From Lineus longissimus (taxonomy: Eukaryota; Nemertea; Pilidiophora; Heteronemertea; Lineidae), in assembly GCF_910592395.1 (NCBI RefSeq), contig NC_088308.1:11053001-11117000 (forward strand): 64,000 bases of DNA, written 5' to 3'. Below are positions 54,701-56,991 of the stretch, piece by piece. The notes under the pieces were generated by a model. The model had not been told where the DNA came from and did not search any database. It worked only from the letters and a program-made list of their open reading frames with translations. A program made the translations under genes and the position numbers. Positions within the stretch are counted from its first letter, which is position 1; each line of letters opens with the position of its first letter.

Positions 54701-56991
54701 GAAAAAACACAGAAAGAATTGAATCAATAACCGAGGTCATCATTCAGTGACAGATCCTGATCTCCCAAATTGTCTTCCAAATAAAAACTTATGAGTAACT
54801 TAAGTTCTTGATAGTTGAGAATTTATTCAGTGAACTTATTCAGGGGTAAGCTCTCAATAGTTGAGAATTAAAAGACCTCTTAATCTTTTGGAAAGGTTAT
54901 TAGACATCCGAAGTTATACATCACCTCTTGTTATATCTCACAATATAACCAAGACATGGATGTCTGCGTCGAGTCTGTATCACCTTGACAGGTGTGATGG
55001 ACCCGACATCACTTTTAGGGATCTTCTGGCAGGACTTTATAGACACCTTCAGTCAGGACAAGAGACAACGTGTTTTTCCAGACACAAACTTTTATTGAAT
55101 CTCTCACGATAACAGCCAACCCTCATCTGAATCTCGAATGATCATTTCATGATAATTGAACACATCTCAAAGTTATAAAATCATCCAAAGGTGTTATGTA
55201 ACCTGTCAGGAATGTCAATTGAAAACTTAATTGAAACTTTAATTTAGGAAGTTTTCTTGATGCAGAAACAATGTAATAACATAATGATGATGACGATTCT
55301 GATGCAATGACAATGCAAGAATACAGATGATGACTTTAACCCTCTCAGTTGTGTAAAACAATCATCACTTGTATCATGACACAAGGCATATCACTTGTGA
55401 CACCGAAGGCATGTCACGCGTGACACCAGTGGCTAACAAATTACCCCTAACAGCTTTAAGACATCATTGTGTCATCAGTGTTCGGAGGGAAGAGTGCAAA
55501 TCATGCATTGACGCATTTCATACTGGAATGCAGCAGTGCTCTTTTATTCTTTATTCACCTAATATGTTTTTTTTCAGAATACTTTGGTATCATGGCCCTT
55601 CAGTGAGATTATAAGTACGAGGCGTTACCGTGCCGACAACAAGGTCAATTACTTGGATCTCAAATGTGGAAATCTACTGCTACAGAAGATCACGAGGATT
55701 GAAACGGATCAGGTAGGAATCGGGATGGCTGTTTCAACTCTTTGAATGTTTTATTCAGTACCTGGCAATGACCCAAGTCTGGGTTGTGATGCCTAACATG
55801 ATGTGATAGGCCAGTTTCGATACTGCTGTAACAGTTGGGGGAAGTTCAGATCTGACCTTAGTTAGTTTCTGTAATTATCGAGGCCCTGCCGCTTTGTCTC
55901 TATAGCTGCGCTTACACCACGAAATATTGGTGGACCAATTGCACGTACACCACCACATTGCCGCGACAAATTGGTTCGGCAATCCATTGCCGATACAAAT
56001 TGCGGGGCGAATTTGTCCCACCAAGATTGATGGTCCAAATTCGCCCGGCTTGTTAAAAGCTCGGCTTTGTCGTTGTGTACGCGCAAATGGATCGGCAATT
56101 GGCTAGTTAGATGGTTCGGCTCCAGGCGGCGTTTTCGAAATGGCGCTTTCTGCTTATTGTTTGCGCGCCATCTGTTGCCGGATTTTATAACTAGCTGCAG
56201 CGCTGGTGTACGCGCTTGGTGGATTTTCGATGGTGCGGCATTGGTTCGCGAACCAAGATTGGTGGTCCATTTTCAGGTGGTGTACGTGCGGCTTATGAGA
56301 TAACACCATTATTTGGATATTTCATGATTGTTAGAGGGACAATCATTTTTGGTGTGGGTATTTTGTTTTGGCTTGTTTGACGAGAAACTCTTGGGAGCAT
56401 ATCTGTAGGTCAGTGTCTGAATATGAATAGTTGGGTGGGAAAAAAGTGAATAATTCTTACTGGGAGGGGGGTCAGTGTCACTTGACATGTTTTGCATTGA
56501 TAAAATTAAAATCCTTGATTTTCATCATAATAAGGCCCAAAATCTAGTTGGTGATAACTAAAACATATAAAAAACTCAAACCCTAATTAAGACGTATAAT
56601 ATGTTCAGTGTTGAAAAAAAAGGCAGTGAAAAGCGATTGATGTTGTTTTCTCACTATTGCTGTAGCTTTTCATCTCGTAGGTGATTTCTTGGGCCATGGT
56701 TGGCAGGACCTTTAAAGAGGTATTCGTTTATTCTGATGAACACCTAAGTACTTCCAAAGGGGGATTCAGTACCAGATACCCGGCCAACATAGAATCCATG
56801 ATGATTAACCACGTTGATCACAGACTCTTTGACGGAAACCTTGTCTGTGTAAACCGTATAATCCAAAGCAAAAATAACTTTCTTTTTTCAATTTACAGGG
56901 GGCTGACATATCCCGGATTATTGGACTGTACATTCAGGTCTTGAACAAGGACAAGCAAATAGGAAATCAGATCTGGAGTCCAGCTCGATAA
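681..56991 (+). CDS. MYO15: Unconventional myosin class XV, 49 exons visible, 5' end off-window
   Basis: Actin-based motor with a MyTH4-FERM tail. Joining 49 exons at GT/AG sites gives 8,491 nt in one open frame, about 2,829 residues. Domain order in visible residues: motor about 1-675 with P-loop GESGAGKT (84-91), switch [10 protein letters not shown] (134-142) and switch II DIFGFE (357-362); three IQ motifs about 676-740; basic segment to 798; MyTH4-1 about 830-1030; FERM F1-like piece about 1035-1134; low-complexity linker 1135-1902; FERM-like part 1903-2135; SH3 2136-2209; MyTH4-2 2226-2469; FERM 2470-2829. The TEDS position is acidic (E306). The long linker between MyTH4-1 and the SH3, and only three IQs, point to class XV rather than class VII, which has the same domains in compact form. 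Vertebrate MYO15A carries a very long N-terminal extension; whether one exists here cannot be seen. The exons follow as separate entries, numbered within the window. Confidence 0.95.
975..1065 (-). repeat. tRNA-derived SINE-like fragment
   Basis: The reverse complement has a tRNA-like A-box region (gtgacgcagttggaac) and a B-box-like ggtttgattcc about 40 nt downstream. No paired acceptor stem is seen, so it reads as a SINE head rather than a working tRNA. Confidence 0.45.
1715..3398. mobile_element. Foldback element with minisatellite-built inverted arms
   Basis: Left arm (about 1722-1790 and 2367-2640) is a degenerate 13-20 bp tandem repeat on the theme cgccttntcccatttcgcc. The right arm (about 3030-3396) is the same theme inverted (ggcgaaatgggaaaaggcg). 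The outer ends match as inverted repeats (ctgcccattccgcctt at 1717-1735; aaggcgaaatgggcatgaac at the right). The centre (2640-3030) is unrelated AT-rich DNA. It resembles foldback transposons such as Drosophila FB and sea urchin TU, whose termini are also tandem arrays. Confidence 0.65.
1791..2366 (-). mobile_element. 5'-truncated LINE (CR1/L2-like), 3' end of reverse transcriptase ORF
   Basis: The minus strand encodes the C-terminal tail of a non-LTR reverse transcriptase: [49 protein letters not shown] and [17 protein letters not shown], ending near 1844. The 3' tail is gcgctatataaatgac plus (attc)n at 1791-1830, as in CR1/L2-type elements. It is flanked by a 9-bp direct repeat CCTAACTTG at 1782-1790 and 2367-2375, a target-site duplication within the host minisatellite. 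The frame is intact over its length but the element lacks its 5' part. Confidence 0.85.
3491..4327 (+). repeat. Left arm of large foldback (pairs with 6595-7426)
   Basis: About 837 bp that reappears inverted at 6595-7426 with only small indels and few mismatches. It contains its own perfect hairpin: 26-bp arms 3556-3581 and 3594-3619 with a 12-nt loop. Open frames here exist in both arms but match no protein I know. Confidence 0.9.
4328..6594. other. Spacer of the large foldback
   Basis: 2.27 kb between the two arms. It holds a smaller inverted repeat: aattaaagtgaagccaac near 4353 against ttggcttcactttaat near 4754. I see no conserved coding sequence; an open frame at 4517-4825 is not recognisable. 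Confidence 0.6.
6595..7426 (-). repeat. Right arm of large foldback (pairs with 3491-4327)
   Basis: Inverted copy of the left arm, including the 26-bp internal hairpin (7298-7361). GATGTAATT follows it directly at 7427-7435 and also occurs at 3466-3474, 16 bp before the left arm, so it is a possible 9-bp target duplication. Confidence 0.9.
7766..7925. mobile_element. Small foldback repeat with poly-C
   Basis: ggtttttcagccaacacaaata at the left pairs imperfectly with the inverted atatttgtattggccgaaaa at the right. The inside carries several ggtttttc/gaaaaacc blocks and a poly-C run at 7792-7809. MITE-like. Confidence 0.5.
8445..9548. mobile_element. Half-site repeat block 1 (family B)
   Basis: About three imperfect tandem units of roughly 300 bp. 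Each has a 'ggccaccagggggccaaa' segment and a 'ttcaaggtcacagaggtcaa' segment. It starts at gctcacctcttagcagaggtgagc, a 9-bp hairpin, and ends with gaggtgagcacaatggcc. A (cgtccgt)n stretch lies near the start (about 8484-8530). Non-coding. Confidence 0.7.
9683..9733 (+). mobile_element. LINE remnant (C-terminal motif)
   Basis: Encodes [17 protein letters not shown], which matches the F..(A)P.LWN.LP motif found at the end of the LINE at 1791-2366. Too short to classify. Confidence 0.45.
9848..10032 (+). CDS. MYO15: MYO15 exon 2: motor, N-terminal strands
   Basis: Begins [20 protein letters not shown] and ends QVVVIR with two bases left over (ag|gtgagt). This is the classic segment before the P-loop. 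The acceptor is aattttag. Confidence 0.95.
10671..10871 (+). CDS. MYO15: MYO15 exon 3: P-loop and switch I
   Basis: Carries the ATP-binding P-loop GESGAGKT, then [15 protein letters not shown] and switch [10 protein letters not shown]. All nucleotide-contacting signature residues are intact. Acceptor tttttcag, donor aa|gtaagt. Confidence 0.97.
11559..11622 (+). CDS. MYO15: MYO15 exon 4: motor
   Basis: Encodes [20 protein letters not shown] followed by H, the conserved strand and helix after switch I. Phase 2 to 0; acceptor gattccag, donor cat|gtaagt. Confidence 0.95.
12189..12464 (+). CDS. MYO15: MYO15 exon 5: upper 50 kDa region
   Basis: Starts [20 protein letters not shown] and ends [17 protein letters not shown], the standard myosin FHIFY and LGNxxF landmarks. 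92 whole codons; donor aag|gtaaac. Confidence 0.95.
13270..13383 (+). CDS. MYO15: MYO15 exon 6: motor
   Basis: Starts [15 protein letters not shown] and ends [10 protein letters not shown], leading into the cardiomyopathy-loop region. 38 codons; acceptor accttgcag, donor acg|gtgagt. Confidence 0.9.
14004..14186 (+). CDS. MYO15: MYO15 exon 7: TEDS site and switch II
   Basis: Starts [20 protein letters not shown] and ends AILDIFGFE (switch II). Counting back 16 residues from the DAISK (DALAK-type) motif gives Glu, so the TEDS position is acidic and this motor should not need heavy-chain phosphorylation. Confidence 0.95.
14571..14620 (-). repeat. tRNA-derived SINE-like fragment
   Basis: The reverse complement contains ctgtggttcaaatccccagt, a B-box-like motif, and it resembles the better-preserved copy at 35664-35745. 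Confidence 0.4.
15085..15312 (+). CDS. MYO15: MYO15 exon 8: relay helix region
   Basis: Starts [20 protein letters not shown] (relay helix) and ends [12 protein letters not shown]. 76 codons; acceptor cattatag, donor cag|gtattt. Confidence 0.96.
15402..15514. mobile_element. Short foldback in intron 8
   Basis: cagccatgttggaggg (about 15403-15418) recurs inverted as ccctccaacatggctg (about 15497-15512), with about 78 bp between. Probably a short MITE. Confidence 0.55.
15911..16114 (+). CDS. MYO15: MYO15 exon 9: lower 50 kDa region
   Basis: Contains [14 protein letters not shown], the [10 protein letters not shown] strand and [17 protein letters not shown], the actin-binding helix-loop-helix region. 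68 codons; donor act|gtaagt. Confidence 0.96.
16178..16307. repeat. 21-bp palindromic minisatellite
   Basis: Six units of gtaacactgNgttactgtgta. Units mostly alternate between a 'tg' and an 'ag' version, giving a 42-bp higher-order period for the first four. Each unit contains the palindrome GTAAC-N5-GTTAC. Confidence 0.9.
17113..17267 (+). CDS. MYO15: MYO15 exon 10: loop 2 region
   Basis: Encodes [20 protein letters not shown] through [16 protein letters not shown]. The basic stretch RKTVNKRTG is the actin-contacting loop 2. Donor aa|gtaggt, phase 2. Confidence 0.92.
18087..18257 (+). CDS. MYO15: MYO15 exon 11: SH1 helix region
   Basis: Starts with the last base of Lys, then [17 protein letters not shown], and continues [20 protein letters not shown] (SH1/SH2 helix region). 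Acceptor ttttctag, donor ag|gtgagc. Confidence 0.95.
18513..18668 (+). mobile_element. MITE family C, copy 1 (partial)
   Basis: Resembles 36839-37030 over most of its length (cacatgtcgtgcagaagatg, ttcacaaaaggcagacag, ctgtctcaacctgccaagct) but the right terminal repeat is missing. Confidence 0.7.
18701..19082 (+). CDS. MYO15: MYO15 exon 12: converter and three IQ motifs
   Basis: Starts [15 protein letters not shown], then [11 protein letters not shown] (converter end). Three IQ-type light-chain sites follow: [33 protein letters not shown] and a degenerate [15 protein letters not shown]. The third lacks the IQ pair itself. Confidence 0.94.
19162..19232 (+). repeat. tRNA-derived SINE-like unit
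   Basis: tttagctcagtcggtggagt (A-box and D-arm) and gggttcaatctcc (B-box and T-arm) have tRNA spacing. The acceptor stem does not pair convincingly, so it is called a tRNA-derived repeat. It lies in intron 12. Confidence 0.5.
20000..20071 (+). CDS. MYO15: MYO15 exon 13: basic helical neck-tail junction
   Basis: 24 codons, [20 protein letters not shown] then KQAQ. Highly charged and likely helical. Acceptor tttccag, donor cag|gttagt; frame fits both neighbours. Confidence 0.85.
20661..20756 (+). CDS. MYO15: MYO15 exon 14: pre-MyTH4 segment
   Basis: 32 codons from [20 protein letters not shown] to EEQRQFVK, in frame with exons 13 and 15. Acceptor ctattag, donor aag|gtgatc. Less conserved, so boundaries rest mainly on splice sites and phase. 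Confidence 0.8.
20880..21285. repeat. 27-30 bp minisatellite, part 1
   Basis: Degenerate tandem units on the theme ttcctttctctttgtcagca / aaatatccat. Intron 14. Confidence 0.8.
21286..21678 (-). other. Non-minisatellite insert with SINE-like end
   Basis: This DNA interrupts the minisatellite. Its right end (about 21600-21670) reads on the minus strand as a tRNA-like gene head: caaagtggttagagtgccac (A-box-like) and catgggttggacc (B-box-like). Confidence 0.4.
21679..21945. repeat. 27-30 bp minisatellite, part 2
   Basis: The same theme resumes (cagcaaaatatccattcctc / tctctcagcc), ending near 21945. Confidence 0.8.
22259..22340 (+). CDS. MYO15: MYO15 exon 15: entry to MyTH4-1
   Basis: Encodes [20 protein letters not shown] followed by MLYSKLE and ends with one base (g|gtgag). 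This region sits just ahead of the first MyTH4 domain. Confidence 0.9.
22711..22949 (+). CDS. MYO15: MYO15 exon 16: MyTH4-1, first part
   Basis: Starts [20 protein letters not shown]; ends [12 protein letters not shown]. The segment [20 protein letters not shown] fits the region leading into a MyTH4 domain. Acceptor aatttcag, donor ctg|gtatgt. Confidence 0.93.
23244..23479 (+). CDS. MYO15: MYO15 exon 17: MyTH4-1 core
   Basis: Contains ILRFMNDP, the MyTH4 signature [17 protein letters not shown] and [20 protein letters not shown]. Donor aa|gtaaga, phase 2. Confidence 0.96.
24176..24345 (+). CDS. MYO15: MYO15 exon 18: MyTH4-1 end and FERM F1-like start
   Basis: Starts [20 protein letters not shown], then [13 protein letters not shown] and VEVKFADG, the transition from MyTH4 to a ubiquitin-like F1 lobe. 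Acceptor ttcttcag, donor g|gtgag. Confidence 0.93.
24775..24850 (+). CDS. MYO15: MYO15 exon 19: FERM F1-like lobe
   Basis: Short exon with [19 protein letters not shown] followed by ILSQH. The SWTTGEE piece matches the equivalent place in vertebrate MYO15A. Acceptor caacag, donor aa|gtaagt. Confidence 0.9.
25098..25304 (+). CDS. MYO15: MYO15 exon 20: FERM F1-like lobe
   Basis: Contains [35 protein letters not shown] and [11 protein letters not shown]. DYVLDLxSxxE is characteristic of MYO15 after the first MyTH4. Donor ac|gtaagt. Confidence 0.93.
25645..26563 (+). CDS. MYO15: MYO15 exon 21: long disordered linker with repeated motifs
   Basis: 306-residue Ser/Arg/Pro-rich exon starting [17 protein letters not shown]. 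It holds three copies of LxxSxLNxRY and two copies of [15 protein letters not shown] about 52 residues apart. No globular domain is recognised. Acceptor ttccag, donor cag|gtgagt. Confidence 0.93.
26721..26902 (+). mobile_element. Tc1/mariner-pogo-like MITE, family D copy 1
   Basis: 182 bp running from tacagtggaacctcccttag to gagattctactgta. The terminal and internal blocks (ctctctattaaggacac) are inverted repeats, and the ends lie at TA dinucleotides, as expected for Tc1/mariner insertions. Intron 21. Confidence 0.75.
26903..28027. other. Intron 21 remainder
   Basis: Contains a local repeat of tttcccctagcttaggggg (three copies at about 27650-27720, weaker copies around 27350-27420). Otherwise nothing recognised. 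Confidence 0.5.
28028..28121 (+). CDS. MYO15: MYO15 exon 22: linker
   Basis: 31 codons from [20 protein letters not shown] to LTGLPY plus one base. It is placed by splice sites (ttttttcag and g|gtaag) and by phase matching to exons 21 and 23, since low-complexity sequence offers little homology. Confidence 0.8.
28503..28666 (+). CDS. MYO15: MYO15 exon 23: Gln/Ala-rich linker
   Basis: Starts [20 protein letters not shown] and runs into imperfect AQQQ/LAAQQ repeats. Acceptor catttcag, donor gcg|gtaagc. Vertebrate MYO15A also has Gln-rich sequence in its linker. Confidence 0.87.
29006..29842 (+). CDS. MYO15: MYO15 exon 24: Gln-rich coil then Ser/Pro linker
   Basis: 279 residues. A Gln-rich, probably coiled-coil start ([20 protein letters not shown]) leads to [14 protein letters not shown], then Pro/Ser-rich sequence with [10 protein letters not shown]. 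Near the end are [12 protein letters not shown] and [15 protein letters not shown]. Donor gag|gtaggt. Confidence 0.92.
30269..31750. mobile_element. Half-site repeat block 2 (family B)
   Basis: Four to five imperfect tandem units of about 300 bp. It begins ggcttaccgtcaggggagtc and ends acggtgagcacaatggcccc; the (t/c)accgt and acggtga ends form a short inverted repeat. An extra duplication of about 61 bp lies at 30826-30945. Intron 24; non-coding. Confidence 0.75.
32090..32378 (+). CDS. MYO15: MYO15 exon 25: Pro-rich linker end
   Basis: Starts [20 protein letters not shown] and includes the poly-proline run [16 protein letters not shown], a possible profilin or SH3 ligand. Donor g|gtgag, phase 1. 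Confidence 0.92.
32699..32880 (+). CDS. MYO15: MYO15 exon 26: FERM-like region before SH3
   Basis: Ends [18 protein letters not shown], a close match to the vertebrate MYO15A PYFxYxRVPWxLxxRKE block. Acceptor cttcag, donor gag|gtaagt. Confidence 0.94.
33040..33275 (+). repeat. Dispersed repeat family E, copy 1
   Basis: Diverged copy of 44262-44493. Shared blocks include tttgtaattgaatttaaaaa, tacatactaaatataaat and gtagactgatatac. Intron 26. Confidence 0.6.
33410..33545 (+). CDS. MYO15: MYO15 exon 27: FERM-like region
   Basis: Starts [20 protein letters not shown] and ends [14 protein letters not shown] plus one base. The same order of motifs is found in MYO15A. A transposon-like element begins 12 bp beyond this donor. 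Confidence 0.93.
33558..34450. mobile_element. 893-bp TIR element flanked by TAA
   Basis: Left end tgccgtggtcacactgg and right end ccagtgtgaacacacca are imperfect inverted repeats (14 of 17 pair). TAA flanks both sides (33555-33557, 34451-34453), as in PIF/Harbinger insertions. The interior has gaattgaattcgaattaaaa-type repeats, a GC-rich core (33930-34160) and (aat)n at about 34259-34284. No recognisable transposase. Confidence 0.65.
34467..34658. mobile_element. Palindromic MITE family F, copy 1
   Basis: aactatccttactagaaaaa at the left pairs with tttttttagtagggatagtt at the right. Inside, cccttggctaaggta pairs with cctagccaaggg. Intron 27. Confidence 0.75.
35125..35246 (+). CDS. MYO15: MYO15 exon 28: FERM-like region
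   Basis: Contains [20 protein letters not shown] followed by PLD, equivalent to the MYO15A KxxVxxARDxWxNYFSRFFP block. Acceptor cttgcag, donor gac|gtaagt. Confidence 0.94.
35664..35745 (-). repeat. tRNA-derived SINE-like unit
   Basis: The reverse complement has gatagctgaattggtagtgc (A-box and D-arm) and gtggttcgaatcccag (perfect B-box) at tRNA spacing. The acceptor ends do not pair well, so it is probably a SINE head in intron 28. Confidence 0.5.
35825..36031 (+). CDS. MYO15: MYO15 exon 29: FERM F3/PH-like lobe
   Basis: Starts [20 protein letters not shown] and ends KSYTLYSHR. The HTGVRFV strand and the FEEIMDV segment are typical of the PH-like fold in this part of class XV myosins. Donor agg|gtaggt. 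Confidence 0.93.
36701..36751 (+). CDS. MYO15: MYO15 exon 30: 51-nt exon, last helix of FERM-like region
   Basis: 17 codons, [17 protein letters not shown], an amphipathic helix that fits the C-terminal helix of a PH-like F3 lobe. Acceptor tttttcag, donor aag|gtaggt. Symmetric phase 0/0. Confidence 0.9.
36839..37030 (+). mobile_element. MITE family C, copy 2 (complete)
   Basis: 192 bp with near-perfect terminal inverted repeats, gtgacccgtcacagcaaaac at the left and its complement at the right. The repeat extends about 34 bp into the element. It lies in intron 30. Non-coding. Confidence 0.85.
37440..37830. repeat. Diverged tandem duplication in intron 30
   Basis: Two units about 170 bp apart share tttcaatga/gcaatggccttgacctctga, aatttgttcattgaatg and cccaacag. 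Confidence 0.5.
38368..38482 (+). CDS. MYO15: MYO15 exon 31: SH3, first half
   Basis: [20 protein letters not shown] then FKRGDIIKV. It has an ALYDY-like motif (AIKDY) and the LSFxxGDxI signature. Acceptor tccgcag, donor g|gtgag. Confidence 0.95.
39700..39806 (+). CDS. MYO15: MYO15 exon 32: SH3, second half
   Basis: [20 protein letters not shown], with the SH3 Trp and the GxFPxxYV strand, then a linker. Acceptor ttcctag, donor aag|gtaaga. Confidence 0.95.
39968..40150 (+). mobile_element. Family D MITE, copy 2
   Basis: Same internal blocks as copy 1 (tttggtcccaaattggttgt, tgtccttaataaagaggttc) with worn ends. Intron 32. Confidence 0.7.
40242..40289 (+). CDS. MYO15: MYO15 exon 33: 48-nt exon between SH3 and MyTH4-2
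   Basis: 16 codons, [16 protein letters not shown], phase 0/0. It could be skipped without a frameshift. Acceptor atttcag, donor aga|gtaagt. It has no domain, so support is from splice sites and phase. Confidence 0.8.
40915..41187 (+). CDS. MYO15: MYO15 exon 34: start of MyTH4-2
   Basis: 91 codons containing [20 protein letters not shown], the MYO15 EFAxxxFRE motif, and [14 protein letters not shown]. Acceptor ttttctag, donor aag|gtaggc. Confidence 0.95.
41276..41489. repeat. 82-bp tandem repeat, about 2.6 copies
   Basis: Units start at 41276, 41358 and 41440 (aactttgactggttgcactg). The first two are almost identical; the third is truncated. Intron 34. Confidence 0.92.
41773..41845 (+). CDS. 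MYO15: MYO15 exon 35: MyTH4-2
   Basis: [20 protein letters not shown] then ESFI plus one base. PIxxSLL is a MyTH4 landmark. Acceptor tgttttcag, donor g|gtaag. Confidence 0.93.
42124..42200 (+). CDS. MYO15: MYO15 exon 36: MyTH4-2
   Basis: [20 protein letters not shown] then IYVILM, the helix F(x)xIMxxMGD typical of MyTH4. Acceptor tttttccag, donor atg|gtgagt. Confidence 0.94.
42504..42696 (+). mobile_element. MITE family C, copy 3
   Basis: 193 bp in intron 36 with the same terminal repeats, more diverged (gtgacttgtcacagcaaaac and its partner tggctgtgaccagtcacat). Confidence 0.8.
42753..42966 (+). CDS. MYO15: MYO15 exon 37: MyTH4-2 core
   Basis: Contains [16 protein letters not shown] and [20 protein letters not shown]. 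The donor g|gtttgt is weaker than the others, but the phase matches exon 38. Confidence 0.93.
43512..43606 (+). CDS. MYO15: MYO15 exon 38: MyTH4-2 end
   Basis: [20 protein letters not shown] then [13 protein letters not shown](K)xPS..E(I/L)EA is the usual end of a MyTH4 domain. Acceptor aattccag, donor tcg|gtgagt. Confidence 0.93.
44037..44211 (+). CDS. MYO15: MYO15 exon 39: FERM F1 lobe
   Basis: [20 protein letters not shown] through [20 protein letters not shown]. This is the ubiquitin-like F1 lobe that follows MyTH4 directly. Acceptor atttcag, donor g|gtggg. Confidence 0.95.
44262..44493 (+). repeat. Dispersed repeat family E, copy 2
   Basis: Diverged copy of 33040-33275 in intron 39, with the same order of blocks (tttgtaattgattttgaaaa, tacatactaaataag, gtagacagatatac, ccctttaaa). 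Confidence 0.6.
45446..45609 (+). CDS. MYO15: MYO15 exon 40: FERM F1-F2
   Basis: [20 protein letters not shown], then [20 protein letters not shown]. Acceptor ttttttcag, donor cag|gtaact. Confidence 0.95.
45958..46026 (+). CDS. MYO15: MYO15 exon 41: FERM F2
   Basis: 23 codons, [20 protein letters not shown] then QQT, continuing YHQ from exon 40 as in other class XV tails (YHQxLPxYLxGxL). Acceptor tttccag, donor aca|gtaagt. Confidence 0.92.
46080..46505. repeat. Diverged tandem duplication in intron 41
   Basis: Two related units of about 200 bp, around 46100-46250 and 46355-46505. They share gaaaatgtgca(g/c)taacattcta and a tgaaggc block. Confidence 0.5.
46559..46611. repeat. Perfect 24-bp hairpin, 5-nt loop
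   Basis: 46559-46582 is exactly complementary to 46588-46611 (core ttctttgctgagt / actcagcaaagaa). It lies in intron 41, four bases before a second hairpin. Confidence 0.9.
46615..46692. repeat. 78-nt hairpin with 33-nt arms
   Basis: Arms 46615-46647 and 46660-46692 pair with three mismatches around a 12-nt loop. The size resembles a microRNA precursor, but the arms are AT-rich and too well paired to tell this from a short MITE. Confidence 0.75.
46803..46867 (+). CDS. MYO15: MYO15 exon 42: FERM F2
   Basis: [16 protein letters not shown] then VNMPT and two bases (at|gtaagt). IxxLAALQHxAxD is a FERM F2 hallmark. The acceptor is ttttcag. Confidence 0.94.
46868..48034. other. Intron 42
   Basis: Holds the palindromic element at 47250-47439. 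Otherwise unremarkable AT-rich sequence; the open frame at 47413-47667 is not recognised. Confidence 0.5.
47250..47439. mobile_element. 190-bp near-perfect palindromic MITE
   Basis: gccctttgccagatacacca ... pairs with ... tggtaccagtgtatctgcaaagggc. The inverted arms continue inward through cctagggtcggcccaacaaac. Intron 42. Confidence 0.85.
48035..48058 (+). CDS. MYO15: MYO15 exon 43: 24-nt microexon, candidate cassette
   Basis: Preceded by a pyrimidine-rich tract ending attcatag and followed by ag|gtacat. It adds eight codons (M|RHMSVMT|R) in phase 2/2, so the frame is kept whether it is included or skipped: exon 42 can also join exon 44 directly. The non-consensus donor fits regulated use. 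It is supported by splice signals and phase only, not by homology. Confidence 0.55.
49471..49554 (+). CDS. MYO15: MYO15 exon 44: FERM F2 insertion
   Basis: 28 codons including [20 protein letters not shown] and FEITPID, phase 2/2. Ser-rich and probably a surface loop within F2. Acceptor cctcccag, donor ag|gtaata. Confidence 0.78.
49592..49773. mobile_element. Palindromic MITE family F, copy 2
   Basis: ccctactaaaaaattaaccc at the left, aaatcttttttagtaggg at the right, with the same inner blocks as copy 1 (aattaccccctcattt, ttggctaagg). It starts about 38 bp after exon 44. Confidence 0.75.
50631..50672. repeat. Short direct duplication
   Basis: cagcacagttggcagga occurs twice in tandem. Intron 44. 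Confidence 0.7.
51320..51410 (-). mobile_element. MITE family C, copy 4 (half)
   Basis: Inverted half copy: ttcttctattatatcctggt then gctcatcttctgtgcgacat and a degraded terminal repeat ending gggtcacata. Confidence 0.7.
51587..51726 (+). CDS. MYO15: MYO15 exon 45: FERM F2 end
   Basis: [20 protein letters not shown], then [20 protein letters not shown] and KVMFL. (D)LLP..I and W...V..(R/H)...(M/L)xP.(E/Q)AK are standard F2 motifs. Acceptor tttgcag, donor g|gtgag. Confidence 0.95.
52338..53820. mobile_element. Element with 305-bp tandem units
   Basis: Four full units (starting at tttccgga(g/a)catatat at about 52422, 52727, 53191 and 53496) plus a partial unit (about 159 bp) between the second and third. 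The ends cccctcagc and gctgaggggtt are inverted. A (t)ctgtccgtctgtccg stretch follows the left end. Related to family B by its 'tttcaaggtcacag(g/c)ggtcaa' segment. Confidence 0.75.
53886..54078 (-). mobile_element. MITE family C, copy 5
   Basis: Complete inverted copy with both terminal repeats (tttgacccatcacagc and gctgtgacgggtcacat). It sits inside a family B repeat that resumes after it. Confidence 0.8.
54261..54310 (+). CDS. MYO15: MYO15 exon 46: FERM F2-F3 junction
   Basis: [17 protein letters not shown]. The WPLFGSxFF motif marks the start of the FERM F3 lobe in myosins VII and XV. Acceptor tctttcag, donor aag|gtaagt. Confidence 0.94.
54564..54647 (+). CDS. MYO15: MYO15 exon 47: FERM F3
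   Basis: [20 protein letters not shown] then MLLDETSH, the F3 strand pair CxxAINxxGVxLLD. Acceptor gttttcag, donor cat|gtgagt. Confidence 0.95.
55578..55712 (+). CDS. MYO15: MYO15 exon 48: FERM F3
   Basis: [20 protein letters not shown], then [20 protein letters not shown]. The phosphotyrosine-binding-like F3 core. Acceptor ttttcag, donor cag|gtagga. Confidence 0.95.
55905..56292 (+). mobile_element. Inverted-repeat element (MITE-like), family A copy 2
   Basis: About 388 bp in intron 48. Left end gctgcgcttacaccac and right end gtggtgtacgtgcggc form an imperfect terminal inverted repeat. The nearby motif tggtggaccaat also recurs inverted. Flanks are ATA and TTA, so a duplication of TWA type is possible but not exact. 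No coding capacity. Confidence 0.65.
56899..56991 (+). CDS. MYO15: MYO15 exon 49: last coding exon and stop
   Basis: [20 protein letters not shown] then [10 protein letters not shown] and stop TAA, with TGA immediately after it. The final F3 helix ([11 protein letters not shown]) is conserved. The terminus SPAR is not a class I PDZ ligand. Acceptor atttacag. Confidence 0.93.
   Translation, partial: GADISRIIGLYIQVLNKDKQIGNQIWSPAR

Noticed and set aside
681-56991. Class VII myosin
   Set aside because: Class VII has about five IQ motifs and a compact MyTH4-FERM-SH3-MyTH4-FERM tail. This protein has three IQs, a 770-residue linker and the RVPWxLxxRKE block of class XV.
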